From Candidatus Gastranaerophilales bacterium (lineage in GTDB: Bacteria > Cyanobacteriota > Vampirovibrionia > Gastranaerophilales > Gastranaerophilaceae): 64,000 nucleotides of DNA. The DNA is taken from the NCBI GenBank assembly GCA_910587245.1, contig CAJULX010000001.1:1-64000 (forward strand), written 5' to 3'. Shown here piece after piece: positions 63,473 to 64,000 of this stretch (its first letter is position 1; each line of letters begins with the position of its first letter). The notes beneath the pieces were generated by a model. It saw only the letters and a list, made by a program, of their open reading frames with translations, was not told the origin of the DNA and ran no database searches. A program made the translations under genes and the position numbers.

Positions 63473-63495
63473 TATTTTAATTCCTTTTGATTTTG

Positions 63496-63519
63496 GAAGG
63501 AAGGAATATTCCTTCCTTC
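63496..63519. repeat. Perfect 24-nt palindrome inside the RM operon
   Basis: GAAGGAAGGAAT / ATTCCTTCCTTC, in the 61-bp gap between the 69-aa gene and the half-hsdS. It has no T tail. It may be an mRNA stem-loop or a dyad protein site. Confidence 0.85.
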
Positions 63520-63533
63520 TATTTAAATCATAA

Positions 63534-63743
63534 TTAGCTCGTGCGAGCTTCCTTGCAGTAAAAATAGCATTCATCGGCCTTTGCATAAAATTTTCTTGCA
63601 TATGCAACAGCTTGAATCCCATTTTCAAACATTCCAAGATATTTCACATCATGTGCCATCTTGAGATAAGTGCAATGTTCTTCATGGACTTCGTGGTCGC
63701 CATTTTGTTGTGTAGAGTTATTAACATAATATTTATGTAACAT
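63534..63743 (-). CDS. 69-aa small protein, likely first gene of the defence operon
   Basis: MLHKYYVNNSTQQNGDHEVHEEHC..., then LKMAHDVKYLGMFENGIQAVAYARKFY and ECYFYCKEA. It resembles a widespread small protein (YYVN...GDHEVH...YLG.F....AV..A) with His and Cys residues that could bind zinc; no function known. AGGAG 6 nt before ATG. It is the first cistron after the promoter at 63795. Confidence 0.65.
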   Translation of the reverse strand: MLHKYYVNNSTQQNGDHEVHEEHCTYLKMAHDVKYLGMFENGIQAVAYARKFYAKADECYFYCKEARTS

Positions 63744-63794
63744 CTTAATCTCCTAAGGGTTACTAATCTAAACTCTGCACTTGATTTTTACATC

Positions 63795-63800
63795 ATTATA
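63795..63800 (-). promoter_or_regulatory. -10 element of the defence operon
   Basis: Minus-strand TATAAT about 50 nt before the 69-aa gene. The best -35-like hexamer (CTGACA) is only 14 nt upstream, so an activator may be needed. Confidence 0.5.
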
Positions 63801-63847
63801 GCTTAAAATATAGTTGTCAGGCTAATAATAAACTATTAGTGCAAAGA

Positions 63848-63890
63848 ATTCCTATCGAACAAACCCTTTATAATGTTCATAGGAATTTTT
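63848..63890 (+). terminator. Inverted repeat with T tail
   Basis: ATTCCTATCGAAC / GTTCATAGGAAT (one bulge), 14-nt loop and T5 on the plus strand. No plus-strand gene lies upstream, so an operator or structured-RNA role is equally possible. Confidence 0.45.
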
Positions 63891-64000
63891 GTTCTACATA
63901 CATATTTGCATAAAAATTTGTAAAGGTCAAGAGTTTGTTTTGCGTATATTTGTTCTACATTAATATTTGCAAAAGAAATTTGTAAATAAAAACTTGTACT
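63889..64000. repeat. 61-bp direct repeats at the window edge
   Basis: Units begin at 63889 and 63950 (TTGTTCTACAT, ATATTTGCA, AATTTGTAAA shared in order). The second is cut by the edge, so more copies may follow outside. Confidence 0.65.

Larger units (their letters stand above)
63744..64000. other. Upstream region of the defence operon, 257 bp
   Basis: It contains the -10 element of the operon, a TTTGCACTAA-type motif (63833-63846), an inverted repeat with T tail and two 61-bp direct repeats cut by the window edge. No gene on either strand. Confidence 0.55.

Noticed and set aside
63473..63637. N-terminal extension of the half-HsdS
   Set aside because: It overlaps the 69-aa gene in another frame and contains the palindrome; MKKVKLKDV has a proper ribosome site and matches HsdS starts.
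63889..64000. Possible CRISPR array at the edge
   Set aside because: Only two imperfect units, a 61-bp period with similarity spread over the unit, and no cas gene nearby; kept as plain direct repeats.

Overview
The window looks like a chromosome segment of a low-GC, Gram-negative-type bacterium, most likely a gut member of the non-photosynthetic cyanobacterial sister lineage (Melainabacteria / Vampirovibrionia, Gastranaerophilales-like). This is inferred from a Ycf23/DUF561 protein (9463-10248), a family known mainly from cyanobacteria and plastids. It sits beside outer-membrane-type genes (MlaE-family permease, MsbA-like ABC exporter, TonB-C-like protein), a diaminopimelate peptidoglycan pathway and frequent TTG starts. 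The species cannot be named from sequence alone.

Positions 1-46.9 kb are ordinary core genome. In order: the end of a leucine operon (leuD, leuB) and a secreted TonB-C-like protein. A minus-strand block holds a large multi-pass membrane protein, a zinc-ribbon membrane protein and a four-gene operon (HAD phosphatase, class III aminotransferase, alpha/beta hydrolase with Cys in the nucleophile position, small membrane protein). Next come a trypsin-like protease, ycf23, a divergent GT2-like protein, an MlaE permease, an HD-GYP response regulator, a PHP phosphoesterase, a PLP basic amino acid decarboxylase, coaX, dut and cstA. They are followed by meso-DAP dehydrogenase and glutamate dehydrogenase. 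The cell-wall/division cluster murF-mraY-murD-ftsW-murG-folC is on the minus strand. DUF4127, dapF and rpsF-ssb-rpsR are on the plus strand. The purine operon purS-purQ-purL-purM-purND (the last a PurN-PurD fusion) is on the minus strand, followed by a NUDIX hydrolase, an ABC exporter, ugd and a UDP-glucuronate decarboxylase-like gene.

A tRNA-Val(UAC) at 46840-46915 marks the border of an accessory island that runs past the right edge. The last 13 nt of the tRNA plus 9 nt downstream are repeated exactly 169 bp further on, each copy followed by its own terminator, which suggests past integration or decay of a tandem tRNA. Next lies a Mu-like transposition operon: a DDE transposase, a 54-aa ORF, an AAA+ MuB-like ATPase and a protein with only the core-binding half of a tyrosine recombinase. 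A broken HTH gene and decaying small genes follow.

From 63.7 kb back to 52.5 kb is one tightly coupled minus-strand defence operon. Its order is: 69-aa protein, one-TRD HsdS, HsdM, RhuM, DUF6119/TIGR04141-like protein, two-TRD HsdS, HEPN-like protein, HsdR and a YgjP-type metallopeptidase. Neighbouring frames abut or overlap within about 15 nt, so it is probably one multi-component type I restriction-modification locus with embedded accessory effectors. This is the most promising part of the window for new biology. No CRISPR array or rRNA was seen.
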